Positions 1 through 9,318 of a stretch of 64,000 nt of DNA are shown here, piece by piece; the first letter of the stretch is position 1; the number at the start of each line of letters is the position of its first letter. The notes under the pieces were generated by a model that saw only the letters and a list, made by a program, of their open reading frames with translations, searched no databases and was not told the DNA's origin. The position numbers and the translations under genes are program-made. Origin of the DNA: Saccharopolyspora sp. SCSIO 74807 (GTDB taxonomy: Bacteria; Actinomycetota; Actinomycetes; Mycobacteriales; Pseudonocardiaceae); the NCBI RefSeq assembly GCF_037023755.1, contig NZ_CP146100.1, forward strand, positions 4,619,501 through 4,683,500, written 5' to 3'.

Positions 1-61
1 CGGTACGTCTGGCCGGTGCTCGGCCTGCCCCTAACCTGATCAGTCCACTATGGAGGTCATC

Positions 62-1243
62 GTGCTCCGAATCCTCGTCGCCCCGGCCGGGTTCAAGGAA
101 TGTCTCGATGCCGAAGACGTCGCCGCGGGGATCGGCACCGGCATCCGCCGGGTGGTTCCCGGTGCCGTCGTCGACACCGTCGGGCTGATCGACGGCGGTG
201 AAGGATCGACGCGGCAGCTGGCCGCGTCGACCGGTGGCGAGCTGGTCCCGGCTCGGGTGACCGGCCCGGTGGGTGAGCCGGTGGACGCCTGCTTCGCACT
301 GCTCGGCGGAGCCGGTCCGCGCACCGCGTTCGTGGAGGTGGCCGCCGCCGCCGGACTTTCGCTGGTGCCGCACGCACAACGCGACCCGGCGCGCACGTCC
401 AGCCGCGGTGTCGGCGAGCTGATCGCCGCGGCCTTGGACACCGGCCCCGCCAAGATCGTCATCGGCTGCGGGGACTCCGGAGTCGGCGACGGTGCGGCCG
501 GCGCGTTGCAAGCGCTCGGGGTTCGAGTGCTCGACGGTGCGGGACGGGAGATCGGCCCGGGCGGCGGCCGGTTGGCCGACGCGGTGCGAATCGACGCCGG
601 TGCCCTGGATCCGCGACTGTCCGCAGTGGAGCTCGTGGTGGCGGTGAACCCGAAGAACGTGTTGTGCGGGCCGAACGGCGTCGCCCGCGTCTACGGCCCG
701 CAGAAGGGCGCAGCACCCGCCCGGATCGAGCGGCTTGCCGCGGCCATGGAGCACTGGGCGGAGCTGTTGCGCGAACACGGCGGCGCGCAGCTGGGCGACC
801 GGCCCGGCGGGGGTGCCTCGGGCGGGCTCGGCGCCGGGCTGGCCGGCGTGCTCGGCGCCCGGCTCGTGTCCCGGTTCGACGTGTTCCTCGACGACGCGGA
901 TCTGGACGCGCGGTTGCAGGCCGCCGACCTGGTGATCACCGCGGAGGGCGCGATCGACGCGTCCACCGCGCTCGGCAAGATGCCCGCTGAGGTCGCGCGC
1001 CGCGCCAAGCGCCGGGGCAAACCAGTGATCGCGGTGTGCGGCACCATCGGGCCCGGCGCCGAGCGCAGCTACGACACCGGAATCGACGCTTTCACCGGCA
1101 TCCTGACCGGACCGGTGTTGCTCCGGGAGGCGATCGCCGAAGCTCCCGAGCTCATCGCCGGCGCCACCGCCCGCGCCTTGCGGATGCTTCTCGTCGGCAG
1201 CGCCCTGCACGTTTCGCAGCACGCGTCCTGCGAAGCGCGCTGA
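62..1243 (+). CDS. glxK: Glycerate kinase (GlxK/GarK family)
   Basis: Probable glycerate 2-kinase, phosphorylating D-glycerate with ATP at the end of glyoxylate/glycerate utilisation. The 393-residue protein has the family length and landmarks: N-terminal LVAPAGFKE, DGGEGST near residue 45, a VYGPQKGA segment near 220, the glycine-rich GGGASGGLGAGL near 260 and TAEGAIDASTALGK near 305. An in-frame ATG lies 12 bases upstream at 50, but GTG at 62 has a GGAGG ribosome site at 52-56 with ideal spacing, so I chose 62. It is monocistronic as far as the window shows. The family is clear; the exact phosphorylation position (2- or 3-) cannot be read from sequence. Confidence 0.88.
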   Translation: MLRILVAPAGFKECLDAEDVAAGIGTGIRRVVPGAVVDTVGLIDGGEGSTRQLAASTGGELVPARVTGPVGEPVDACFALLGGAGPRTAFVEVAAAAGLSLVPHAQRDPARTSSRGVGELIAAALDTGPAKIVIGCGDSGVGDGAAGALQALGVRVLDGAGREIGPGGGRLADAVRIDAGALDPRLSAVELVVAVNPKNVLCGPNGVARVYGPQKGAAPARIERLAAAMEHWAELLREHGGAQLGDRPGGGASGGLGAGLAGVLGARLVSRFDVFLDDADLDARLQAADLVITAEGAIDASTALGKMPAEVARRAKRRGKPVIAVCGTIGPGAERSYDTGIDAFTGILTGPVLLREAIAEAPELIAGATARALRMLLVGSALHVSQHASCEAR

Positions 1244-1337
1244 ATCCGCAGCGGCAGATGCTCCGCGAGCCCGTCGCGTGCTGCACGATTCGGGCGAGGC
1301 GGGCGTGCCCGCGCGGGCGGCGGGCTACCTTGCTGAT

Positions 1338-1994
1338 GTGGACCTGTTCTCGCGCTCTTGGGCAGCGCTGCGCACCGCGGTCGCCGAGCTGCCGGACGAG
1401 GATTTCGCACGACCGTCCGGCTGTACCGGATGGCTCGTCCGGGACCTGGTGTGCCACCTGATCATCGACGCGCAGGACGTCCTGATCACCCTGGTCACAC
1501 CCGCCGACACGGAACCGACCCGCGACGCGCTGAGCTATTGGCACGTCGCCGCGACGCCACCGGCCGGCGACGATCCGCTGGACGCGCTCACCGTTAGGCT
1601 GGCCGCCGCGTACGAGCAGCCGTGGCTGCTGCGCTTCCACCTCGACGACGTCGGTTCCGCCGCCGGTCGCGCCGCTGGACTCGCCGACCCGGCGGCCCGG
1701 GTGAGCACGCGCGACGAGGTGCTCACCGCGGGCGACTACCTCACCGCCTACGTCCTCGAATGGACGTTGCACCACCTGGACCTCGTCGCGCACCTCCCGG
1801 CCGCGGACGGACCGCCCGCCGAAGGCCTGGCCCGTTCCCGCCGGATGCTGGAAAAGATCGCCGGGGCGGCGTTTCCCGCGTCGTTCTCGGACGCCGATGC
1901 GCTGCTCGTGGGGACCGGGCGGCGCGCCCCGACGGCTGCGGAGGATGCGGAGCTGGCGGAGCTGGCCGGGAAACTCCCGCTCGTGCTCGGGTGA
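1338..1994 (+). CDS. MDMPI-fold (maleylpyruvate isomerase N-terminal/DinB-like) protein
   Basis: A 218-residue protein of the actinobacterial four-helix MDMPI/DinB-like superfamily. Visible marks are SGCTGWLVRDLVCHL near residue 30-40 and EWTLHHLDLVAHL near 145-155. Together they supply the His / Glu-x3-His metal-site pattern of mycothiol-dependent enzymes in this fold. The reading frame is open from 1278, but the family homology begins at DLFSRSW, so GTG at 1338 is the likely start. The substrate is unknown; many relatives are thiol-dependent S-transferases or detoxification proteins. It lies 95 bases after the glycerate kinase and converges on the permease gene. Confidence 0.72.
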   Translation: MDLFSRSWAALRTAVAELPDEDFARPSGCTGWLVRDLVCHLIIDAQDVLITLVTPADTEPTRDALSYWHVAATPPAGDDPLDALTVRLAAAYEQPWLLRFHLDDVGSAAGRAAGLADPAARVSTRDEVLTAGDYLTAYVLEWTLHHLDLVAHLPAADGPPAEGLARSRRMLEKIAGAAFPASFSDADALLVGTGRRAPTAAEDAELAELAGKLPLVLG

Positions 1995-2001
1995 ACCGGC
2001 C

Positions 2002-3432
2002 TCAGCCGGGGGCGTCCTTGGACCCCGCCAGCCGCGAATGCCGCACGCTGTAGCTGAAGTAGAAGATCAACGCGAGCGTGATCCACACCAGGAACAGCAG
2101 GTAGGTCACCGCGGGAAGGCTGTAGATCAGGTACAGGCAGGCCGCGATGCTCAGCGCGGGCGTGACCGGATAACCGGGAACGCGGAAGCCGCGGGTCAGG
2201 TCGGGCCTGCTGCGCCGCAGCACGATCACCCCTGCGGAGACCACGGTGAAGGCGACCAGCGTCCCCATGCTGGTCAGATCCGCGAGGGTGCTCAGCGGGA
2301 CCACGGCGGCCAGCACTCCGACGCACCCGGAAACGATCAGCGTGTTGCGGGTGGGCGTGCCGGTGCGCGGGTGCACCCTGTGGAACGCCTCGGGCAGCAG
2401 ACCGTCGCGGCCCATCGAGAACAGCACGCGGGTCTGCCCGTACAGCGTGGTGAGGGTGACGCCGAAGATCGACACCACGCCGCCCAGCGCCAGCACGATC
2501 GCGGGCCAGCCCGCCCCCGTGACGTCGCCGAGGATCACGACGAGTCCGGCGTCCTGGCCCTCGAACCGCTGCCACGCCTGGGCGCCGACCCCCGCCACGG
2601 CCACCAGCACGTAGATCACCGTGACGATCACGACCGTCCAGAAGATCGCCAGCGGCAGCGTCCGGCGCGGATTGCGCACCTCTTCGCCGCCGGTGGAGAC
2701 GGTGTCCATGCCGATGTAGGAGAAGAACACCGTGGACGCCGCCGTGCCGATGCCCGCGACGCCGAACGGTGCGAACGGAGCCGCGTTCTGCGTGGAGAAC
2801 GCGGTGAGCGCGATCGCGCTGAACAGCAGCAGCACCGCCAGCTTGATGCCCACGGTGACGGCGTTGATCGTCGCGGACTCGCGAGTGCCGCGCATCAGCA
2901 GCACGCCGCACATCGCGACGAGCACGGCCGCGGGCACGTTGATGATCCCGCCCTCACCGGGCGGCGCGCTCAACGCGGCCGGTATCTGCCACCCGGCGGT
3001 ATCGGCGAGGAACGCGTTGAGGTACTCGCCCCAGCCCACCGCGACGGCCGACGCGGCCACTCCGTATTCCAACAGCAGGCAGGCGCCGACCGCGTAGGCG
3101 ACGATCTCGCCGAGGGTCGCGTAGGCGTAGGTGTAGGAAGCCCCGGAAACCGGGATCGTCGAGGCGAGTTCGGCGTAGCACAGGGCGGTCAGCGCGGCGG
3201 TGATCCCGGCGATCACGAACGAGAGGATCACCGCGGGCCCTGCCTCCGGCACGGCCTCGTTGAGCACGATGAAGATCCCGGTTCCGACCGTGGAGCCGAC
3301 TCCGATCATGGTCAGCCGCACCACGCCGATCGACCGGCTGAGTTCGCCGCGGCCGTCTTCGGTGCCGCTCTCGGCGAGCAGCGTGCGAACCGGCTTGCGC
3401 CGCAGCAGTTGCTGCCACCCCGGCCGGTTCAC
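2002..3432 (-). CDS. APC-superfamily amino acid permease
   Basis: Integral-membrane amino acid transporter of the APC superfamily (cationic amino acid transporter-like). About twelve hydrophobic segments are visible. The first contains the family glycine signature IGVGSTVGTGIFIV, and FFSYIGMDTVSTGGEEVRNPRRTLP forms the conserved loop after TM6. The open frame extends to 3864, but those extra 140 residues are low-complexity and unrelated to the family, so GTG at 3432 (protein of 476 residues beginning NRPGWQQLLRRKP) is the best start. The ribosome site is weak, so the start is uncertain by a few codons. No substrate-specific residues could be assigned. It converges with the upstream MDMPI-like gene with only a seven-base gap. 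Confidence 0.82.
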   Translation of the reverse strand: MNRPGWQQLLRRKPVRTLLAESGTEDGRGELSRSIGVVRLTMIGVGSTVGTGIFIVLNEAVPEAGPAVILSFVIAGITAALTALCYAELASTIPVSGASYTYAYATLGEIVAYAVGACLLLEYGVAASAVAVGWGEYLNAFLADTAGWQIPAALSAPPGEGGIINVPAAVLVAMCGVLLMRGTRESATINAVTVGIKLAVLLLFSAIALTAFSTQNAAPFAPFGVAGIGTAASTVFFSYIGMDTVSTGGEEVRNPRRTLPLAIFWTVVIVTVIYVLVAVAGVGAQAWQRFEGQDAGLVVILGDVTGAGWPAIVLALGGVVSIFGVTLTTLYGQTRVLFSMGRDGLLPEAFHRVHPRTGTPTRNTLIVSGCVGVLAAVVPLSTLADLTSMGTLVAFTVVSAGVIVLRRSRPDLTRGFRVPGYPVTPALSIAACLYLIYSLPAVTYLLFLVWITLALIFYFSYSVRHSRLAGSKDAPG

Positions 3433-3869
3433 GAGTGCCTGCCTGCGTTGCTCGCTGGCGACGGGTGGGCGGCGAGTGGTGGTAACCCGCGGGTACGGGA
3501 CATGCGCGATCCTTTTCGTGCGTTTCGCCGGTAGCGGGGCGGTGCTGCGGTGACCCGCGGGCGGAACCTGGTGTTCGGGCGGAGTTCGTTCGGTGATCAA
3601 TCGGCGGACGTCATCAGTACTCGCGCCCGGGGTGTCGGGGCAACCGTCGCGGCGGTGGCGGCTGCCGTTTCGTGACCGGGCAGGAGGCGGTCCGGTGCTG
3701 ATCGTCGCGGCCGGACTGCGGAGCGGACCGTATATCGGGCGGCTCGTTATGATCAGTCTCGAATGAAATAAATCCTTCCGGTGCGCCCCAGCTGTCCTTG
3801 GTGTCGGCGAACCGCCGGGACGTCGTCGCACGAACGGAATGGTGCGCGCACAGCAGGTGTTCACCCGCC
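3433..3869. other. Intergenic stretch between permease and dksA-like gene
   Basis: A divergent intergenic region of 437 bases. The only promoter-like element I can point to is TATGAT at 3748-3753, reading rightwards, in a locally AT-richer patch (3740-3780) that stands out from its surroundings. No good -35 box is seen at the usual distance. The frames crossing the stretch are low-complexity and look non-coding. Confidence 0.4.
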
Positions 3870-4217
3870 ATGCAGCAGCCGCAGGAGGAGACCCGCGCGC
3901 GGCTGGCCGAGGCGCGCGCCGGTGCGCTGGCCCGGATCGAGTCGCTGCGGCGCGATCTCGCCGCGATCCGGGAGACCTCGACCTGGACCGGCACCGACGA
4001 CGAGCACGACCCCGAAGGCGCGACGATCGCGTACGAGCGCGCCCAGGTGCGCGGGCTGTTCGACGATGCTCGCCGAGAGCTGGAAGCGCTGGACCGCGCG
4101 GCCGCCCGCGTGGACGCGGGCAGCTACGGCGTGTGCGAGCGGTGCGGGGCGGCCATCGGGGCCGAGCGGCTGGAGGCGCTGCCCGCCGCGGCGACGTGCA
4201 TCGCCTGCGCGACCTGA
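3870..4217 (+). CDS. TraR/DksA-type zinc-finger protein
   Basis: A 115-residue DksA/TraR-family protein. An N-terminal helical hairpin (coiled-coil-like, residues about 5-75) carries many Arg/Glu heptads. A C-terminal zinc finger CERCGAAIGAERLEALPAAATCIAC supplies four cysteines in C-x2-C...C-x2-C spacing. Family members bind RNA polymerase in the secondary channel or act as general regulators. Actinobacterial versions are mostly uncharacterised. The frame is open from 3798, but ATG at 3870 fits the family start; no strong ribosome site precedes it. Confidence 0.78.
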   Translation: MQQPQEETRARLAEARAGALARIESLRRDLAAIRETSTWTGTDDEHDPEGATIAYERAQVRGLFDDARRELEALDRAAARVDAGSYGVCERCGAAIGAERLEALPAAATCIACAT

Positions 4218-4518
4218 CCGAATTCGCGTTCGACGGCGCCGATCAGCGAGAACCGCTGTGCGCCGGTGCTGTGCACAATCGACGAGCGCGTCGGCCGCGG
4301 GTTTCGGAGGCCCTCCTGTTGCGCGATTCATTCCGAAGGGGCGTCGGTTTCCGCACCGGTGCGGAGTTCGTTTATTGATTCCCGTGATAACCGGGATGGT
4401 CGGTTGTCGCGCACCGCGGACCATGAATCCACCTATTTCCGGATCCGCCGCCGTGCTGCGGTAAATTCCGGATCACGTATCCGTCGCCGCGTGGCTGATC
4501 GATGATGACGGTGGAGGG
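4218..4518. other. Intergenic stretch upstream of the kinase, with a 14-bp palindrome
   Basis: About 300 bases without a gene. It holds a perfect 14-bp palindrome, CCGCACCGGTGCGG, at 4351-4364, an inverted repeat TCCCG-N7-CGGGA at 4380-4396, and a direct repeat TTCCGGATC at 4437-4445 and 4466-4474. These could be operator or promoter elements for the kinase, but no consensus promoter is recognisable. Confidence 0.35.
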
Positions 4519-5976
4519 GTGTCGCGGGTGAGTGGACCGGGTTCGCAGGCCGAAGTACGAACGATCGGGGACGGGCGCTATGCGCTGCTGGAAGAGGTCG
4601 GCAGAGGCGGAATGGGGGTCGTCTGGCACGGGGAGGACCGGCTCATCCAGCGGCCGGTCGCGATCAAGGAGATCTCGGTGCCGCGCAATCTCACCGCGCA
4701 GGACCGGGACTCGTCCATCCGGCGGCTGCTGCGGGAAATCCGCGGGGCCGGGCGGATCAACGATCCGGCCGCGGTCACCGTCCACGATGTGCTCTGGGAC
4801 AGCGATGCCGGTGTCGTGCACATCGTGATGGAATTCGTCGAGGGTTCTTCGCTCGCCGAAGTGCTGGACCGATTCGGGCCGATGCGGCCGGAATGGGCCG
4901 CGGCGATCGCGCTGGAAGTGCTCGACGCGCTGCAGAGCGCGCACCGCATCGGAATCGTGCACCGCGATGTCAAACCCAGCAACGTCCTGCTGCCGTCGGC
5001 CCGTTCGCGCGCGAAACTCGCGGATTTCGGGCTCGCCTGGATGCAGGAGGACACCCGGCTCACCCGGTCCGACATGATCATGGGTTCGCCCGCCTACCTG
5101 AGCCCGGAACAGGTCAACGGCGACCCGGTGAGCACCGCGACCGACATGTGGCAGCTCGGCGTCACGCTCTACAGCATGTTGTCCGGGCATTCCCCGTTCG
5201 GCCGCACCGAACAGCAGGCGGGGTTGTACGCGGTGGTCAGCTATTCGCCGCCGAAGCTGGACTGCGGCGACCCGCTCGCCTCCACCGTGGCCGGGCTGCT
5301 GGACAAGCGCGCCGAGCGGCGCCCGGATGCCGACGACGTGCGGGGCGTCCTGGAGCAGTACGCGCCCGACGGGCGGAGCGGGTCGCAGGACCGCACGACC
5401 TCCGTCAGGCGGCGGTGCGCACCGCGGCGGCGGATGGCGCTGGTCGTCGCCGGGACGGCGCTGGCGATCGCGGCCGCGCTGGTGGGAGGCATCGCCATCG
5501 GCGGAGCCACCGCCACCGGCGATACCGGCGTCGCCATCCCCGCGCGGGTCGTCGGCACGTCTGCGACGACCTGGAACAGCCAGATCCACGACGGCACCCC
5601 GAACCCGGAAGACGTGGATCTGACCGAGACCACCTACGGCAACACCTGGTGCGCCGACGGGGACGCGCGGCCCGGCGGGCGGATGGACCCGGTCGGCTGC
5701 GATGCGGCGCACGACATGGAGGTGTTCGCCGGCATCCAGCTGGCCAAGGACGAGGCCTACCCGCCGCCGGCGGAGGCGGCGACGCTGTGCCGCGACAGGT
5801 TCGGCTCCTACCGCAACAACCCGTGGCTGCAGGAGCGCGAAGTCGAGGTCACGGCGTTGGCGCCCGCCAGGGAGCGGTGGGACGAGCGGCAATCCGAGTA
5901 CCGGCACGTGGTGTATTGCGCCGTGAACTACGCGTCCGGGGCGAAGCTTCCGGGCAGCGGCTTGGTGGCGCAGTGA
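4519..5976 (+). CDS. Transmembrane Ser/Thr protein kinase with septum-formation-like ectodomain
   Basis: Hanks-type kinase of 485 residues. The cytoplasmic domain shows the glycine loop GRGGMGVVW (about 29-36), Lys50 in VAIKEI, HRDVKPSN with catalytic Asp150, DFG at 169-171 and an activation segment ending GSPAYLSPEQ. One hydrophobic helix (about 306-328) follows. The external part (329-485) has four cysteines and a VGCDAAHDMEVF motif resembling the Septum_form domain instead of the usual PASTA repeats. GTG at 4519 is preceded by GGTGGAGG. The layout suggests an extracytoplasmic sensor signalling to an internal kinase, perhaps for envelope or septum status. Kinase identity is firm; the ectodomain assignment is by motif resemblance. 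Confidence 0.88.
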   Translation: MSRVSGPGSQAEVRTIGDGRYALLEEVGRGGMGVVWHGEDRLIQRPVAIKEISVPRNLTAQDRDSSIRRLLREIRGAGRINDPAAVTVHDVLWDSDAGVVHIVMEFVEGSSLAEVLDRFGPMRPEWAAAIALEVLDALQSAHRIGIVHRDVKPSNVLLPSARSRAKLADFGLAWMQEDTRLTRSDMIMGSPAYLSPEQVNGDPVSTATDMWQLGVTLYSMLSGHSPFGRTEQQAGLYAVVSYSPPKLDCGDPLASTVAGLLDKRAERRPDADDVRGVLEQYAPDGRSGSQDRTTSVRRRCAPRRRMALVVAGTALAIAAALVGGIAIGGATATGDTGVAIPARVVGTSATTWNSQIHDGTPNPEDVDLTETTYGNTWCADGDARPGGRMDPVGCDAAHDMEVFAGIQLAKDEAYPPPAEAATLCRDRFGSYRNNPWLQEREVEVTALAPARERWDERQSEYRHVVYCAVNYASGAKLPGSGLVAQ

Positions 5977-6191
5977 GCAGCCGTGCCGCTGGCCCGCTCG
6001 CGGCTTGCCCGAGGCCGCGCAGCGCGCCGGAGTCCTGCGCGCAGGCGCGGCTCGATGCCGCACGCGCTCCGGGCCGCACCCGCTGAACCGGTAACAACCA
6101 GCGATCGCGCCCACATTCGACGGCCATTCCTGGCCCCGGCCACGTTGTCCGTGCAAGGATTCCGGGGTTTGTTCTTGCAAGGAGTTGGTCG

Positions 6192-7700
6192 TTGCGCATC
6201 AGGTGCACTTGGCTGGTCTTCGGACTGGTGCTGGCCGTAGCCGGCTGCGGCTTCACCGGTGGTGCCGCGGACCCGGCGGCGCTGCGGGTCGCCATGGCGA
6301 TCCCGCCGCGGGCGAACTGGTCCCCGGCTTCGGACGACGCGCTGCTGCTGATGCGGCTCGGCGTCACCGAGACGCTGCTCGACGGCTCACCGGACGGCAC
6401 GGTCCGCCCGGGCTTGGCGGAGTCCTGGCAGCGCACCGGCCCGACCGAGTGGCGTTTCACGCTCGCCGAGGGCGTCCGGTTCCAGTCCGGTGAGCCGCTG
6501 ACCGCGCAGGCCGCCGCGGACTCGGTGAACCGGGTCGTGCACGCGCCCGCACCGCCGCGTGCGCTGCGCGGCACGATCGAGCAGGCCGCCGCGCTGGACG
6601 ACCGGACCCTCTCGGTCCGCACGGTTGCGCCCGATCCGATCCTGCCGCAGCGGATGAGCACGGCGAACACGGCGGTGCTGGCGCCCTCCGCGATCCGCCC
6701 GGACGGTTCGGTCGACCCGCTCAAGGGGCCGGGCACCGGGCCGTTCGAGATCACCGGAGCGGACGGTGCGCAAAGCGTGTCGCTGCGCCGCTTCGACGGT
6801 CACCGGGCAGGCCCGGCCAAGGTCGCGCAGGCGCAGGTGCGTTTCGTGGAGGATTCCGCTGCGCGGGTCAGCGGGTTGCGCAGCGGCGAGTTCGACCTGA
6901 TCGACAAGGTTCCGATCACGCAGCTGGACGCGCTGCGCGGCGACGAATCGCTCGCGCTGTCCACCGTGGACCTGCCGCGCACGACCGCGTTGCATCTCAA
7001 CACCGCGCGGCCGCCGTTCGACGATCCGCGGGTACGCGGCGCCGCGGCCGAGGCGATCGACCGCGCCGAACTCGTCTCCGGTGTCCTCCGAGGACAAGGC
7101 AAGCCCGCGAGCCGCTACTTCGGTCCCGCGGTCCCGTTCAGCGCCGAGAAACCCCCACCGCCGGGCGATGTTCCCGCTGCGCGGCAGGCGTTGGCCGCGG
7201 CGACCGGCGGGCGGCCGGTGCCGATCACCATCGGCACCTACCCGGACCGGCCGGAGCTGCCCGCGCTGGCCACGGCGGTGGCCGACGAACTGGGCCGAGC
7301 CGGTTTCCAGGTGCGGATCGTGCAGCAGCCACCCGACCGGATCGAGGCCCGCGCGTTGTCGGGCGAGTTGGACGCCGTCGTGTACTCGCGCAACCAGCTC
7401 GTCGACACCCCGGACGCCGCGACGCACCTGACCAGCGACTTCAGCTGCCGGGGCGGGTTCAACCTGGATCACTTCTGCGCGCCGGAGTTCGAGGCGCTGC
7501 TCGCCGAGCTGCCGCGGCTCACCGACCCGGCCCGCCGGGCCGAGGTGTTCCGCCGAGCCGACGACCTGCTGGCCGAGAAGGTGGCGGGGATCCCGCTGGT
7601 GCACGAGCAGCAGCGCTTCGCGCACCGCGCCGAAGTGCGCGGCATCCCCGCCGACCCGCTGGAGCACGAGTTCCTGACCCGGGAGGTCACGCTGGGATGA
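6192..7700 (+). CDS. ABC transporter solute-binding lipoprotein (SBP_bac_5 family)
   Basis: A 502-residue extracytoplasmic binding protein of the peptide/nickel family. It begins with a lipoprotein signal (LAVAGC lipobox, Cys19). Family features are the VTETLLDGSPDGTVRPGLAESW segment, a LAEGVRFQSGEPLTA segment and a C-terminal GIPLVHEQQ. The start is TTG at 6192 with GGAG at 6180-6183 and a lipoprotein signal directly behind it. It is the first gene of a tightly coupled four-gene operon; its stop overlaps the next start (ATGA). The ligand is unknown: dipeptide, nickel or metallophore are all possible for this family. Confidence 0.88.
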   Translation: MRIRCTWLVFGLVLAVAGCGFTGGAADPAALRVAMAIPPRANWSPASDDALLLMRLGVTETLLDGSPDGTVRPGLAESWQRTGPTEWRFTLAEGVRFQSGEPLTAQAAADSVNRVVHAPAPPRALRGTIEQAAALDDRTLSVRTVAPDPILPQRMSTANTAVLAPSAIRPDGSVDPLKGPGTGPFEITGADGAQSVSLRRFDGHRAGPAKVAQAQVRFVEDSAARVSGLRSGEFDLIDKVPITQLDALRGDESLALSTVDLPRTTALHLNTARPPFDDPRVRGAAAEAIDRAELVSGVLRGQGKPASRYFGPAVPFSAEKPPPPGDVPAARQALAAATGGRPVPITIGTYPDRPELPALATAVADELGRAGFQVRIVQQPPDRIEARALSGELDAVVYSRNQLVDTPDAATHLTSDFSCRGGFNLDHFCAPEFEALLAELPRLTDPARRAEVFRRADDLLAEKVAGIPLVHEQQRFAHRAEVRGIPADPLEHEFLTREVTLG

Positions 7701-8371
7701 CCGAGGCACCAGAAGCGGTCGTCGAGTACTGGGACGCCCGCGCGCGGCTCGGCTACGACAGCCAGCCCGGACAGGACCCGGCCCGCGCGCTGTGGGCCGA
7801 ACGCGTCGGACCGCTGGTGTCCGATGTGGTCGGACGCGGTGCCGAAGTGCTCGATTCCGGATGCGGGACCGGATTCCTGGCGCGGCTGTTCGCCGCGGAC
7901 GGGCACCGGCTCACCGGGCAGGACGTTTCGGCCGGGATGCTCGCGGTCGCGGCCGAGCGCGGCGCGGCCGAAGGGCTCGGCATCCGGTGGGAACTGGGCC
8001 AATCGGACCGGCCGCCGCGCGGTCCGTTCGACGCCGTGGTCAGCCGAAACGTGCTGTGGACGCTGCCCGATGCCCGGCAGGCGGTCAGCGCGTGGGCGCG
8101 GGTGCTGCGGCCCGGCGGGCTGCTGCTGTTGACCGATGCCCGGTGGGACTCGACCGCCAGCAGCGACGCCGCCGCCGAGGAGCGGTTCCGCGAGTCCTAT
8201 TCGGACACCGCGGAGCAGTTGCCGATGGGTTACGACTTCGCGGCGTGCAGGGAACTCGTGGCGCGGGCCGGGCTGGTCGACATCGCCGACCGAACCTCCG
8301 TGTTCGACGACGTTCCGTACCCCAGCGCGCCCGGGTTCTTCGTGCTAACCGCGCGCGCCCCGCGGCGTTGA
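7697..8371 (+). CDS. SAM-dependent class I methyltransferase within the ABC operon
   Basis: A 224-residue Rossmann-fold methyltransferase with motif I EVLDSGCGTGF near residue 50, DVSAGML after strand 2, and VLRPGGLLLLTDARW as the post-II region. It is translationally coupled on both sides: its ATG overlaps the solute-binding protein stop and its TGA overlaps the TTG start of the first permease. That placement inside an importer operon suggests it modifies the imported ligand or a ligand-related molecule, but the substrate cannot be read from sequence. Confidence 0.82.
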   Translation: MTEAPEAVVEYWDARARLGYDSQPGQDPARALWAERVGPLVSDVVGRGAEVLDSGCGTGFLARLFAADGHRLTGQDVSAGMLAVAAERGAAEGLGIRWELGQSDRPPRGPFDAVVSRNVLWTLPDARQAVSAWARVLRPGGLLLLTDARWDSTASSDAAAEERFRESYSDTAEQLPMGYDFAACRELVARAGLVDIADRTSVFDDVPYPSAPGFFVLTARAPRR

Positions 8372-9318
8372 CGGCCGGACGGGCGCTGCTGCTGCGGCTC
8401 GCGCTGGCACCGGTCGTCGTGGCCGCGTTCGCGGTGCTCGCGGTGGCGCTGCCGGAACTGTCCGGAGTAGACGCAGCACGCACCGTGCTCGCCACCCGCT
8501 ACGCCGACGGCGATCCCGACCCGGTGGTGCTGGCCGCGACGCGCGCCGAGCTGGGCACCAACCTGCCGTGGCCGCAGCGGATCGCCGAACGGCTCGGCGG
8601 CTGGGTGCAGGGCGACCTCGGCACTTCCTGGGTCTCGGGGGCGCCGGTGCTGTCGGTGGTCGGGCCCGCGCTGCAGATCTCGCTGAGCATCATGGCCGGC
8701 GCCTGCGCGGGCTCGTTCGCGGTCGGCTACGTCGCCGGGCTGTTCGCCGCGCGGCGACCCGGATCGGTGGCCGACCGCGTCATCTCCGCGCTGGTGCGGG
8801 TGTTCTCGGCGGTCCCGGAGTTCGCACTGGCTCCGCTGCTGGTGCTGCTTTTCGCGGTCGGGCTGCGGATGCTGCCGAGTTCCGGGTGGAGCGGACCGGC
8901 GTACGCGGTGCTGCCGCTGCTGGCGCTGGTACCACCGCTGGCCGCGCCGATCGCCGCGGTCACCCGCGAGCAGGCGATCGCGCTGCGCGGCGAGAACTTC
9001 GCGACCGCGGCGCGCGCCCGCGGGTTGCGCGAGTTGCGCGTGTGGTCGGTGCACCTGTCCAGACCGGCGCTGCCCGCCGCGCTGTCGCTGCTGAGCTACA
9101 ACGCCGCCGGAGCGATCTCCGGCACCGCCGCGATCGAGGTGGTCTTCGACATCCCCGGCCTGGGCAGCACCGTGGTCGAAGCGGTGCGCTCGCAGGACGT
9201 TCCGGTGGTGGGCGCCGGGCTGGTCTTCGCCGCGGTCGGGGCGTTGTTCGTGGGCGCGGCCGGTGACCTGCTGGGCACGCTCGCGGAGCCGCGTTCGCGC
9301 CGGGCGGTGCGCGGATGA
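8368..9318 (+). CDS. ABC transporter permease, DppB/NikB-like
   Basis: Integral-membrane permease of about 316 residues with an N-terminal transmembrane helix followed by a periplasmic segment (about residues 30-85) and five further hydrophobic helices. The inner-membrane EAA loop reads ENFATAARARGLRELRVW, and the end has FDIPGLGSTVVEAVRSQDVPVV, typical of DppB/OppB proteins. I place the start at TTG 8368 because it overlaps the methyltransferase stop (TTGA) and gives the family N-terminus; the upstream open frame is unrelated. It should pair with the next gene as the membrane heterodimer. Confidence 0.85.
   Translation: MTAGRALLLRLALAPVVVAAFAVLAVALPELSGVDAARTVLATRYADGDPDPVVLAATRAELGTNLPWPQRIAERLGGWVQGDLGTSWVSGAPVLSVVGPALQISLSIMAGACAGSFAVGYVAGLFAARRPGSVADRVISALVRVFSAVPEFALAPLLVLLFAVGLRMLPSSGWSGPAYAVLPLLALVPPLAAPIAAVTREQAIALRGENFATAARARGLRELRVWSVHLSRPALPAALSLLSYNAAGAISGTAAIEVVFDIPGLGSTVVEAVRSQDVPVVGAGLVFAAVGALFVGAAGDLLGTLAEPRSRRAVRG

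Noticed and set aside
1-39. Possible tail of an upstream gene (12 codons ending at a TGA)
   Set aside because: Too short to identify; any high-GC frame could run this far by chance.
1897-3534. 545-residue open frame opposite the APC permease
   Set aside because: It is rich in His, Asp, Arg and Gln repeats and is exactly antisense to a well-supported permease; a typical shadow in high-GC DNA. The same applies to the long frames at 11113-12642, 13804-15723, 17601-19184, 24401-25160, 26839-28591, 29075-30601, 47210-48568 and 55166-56932.
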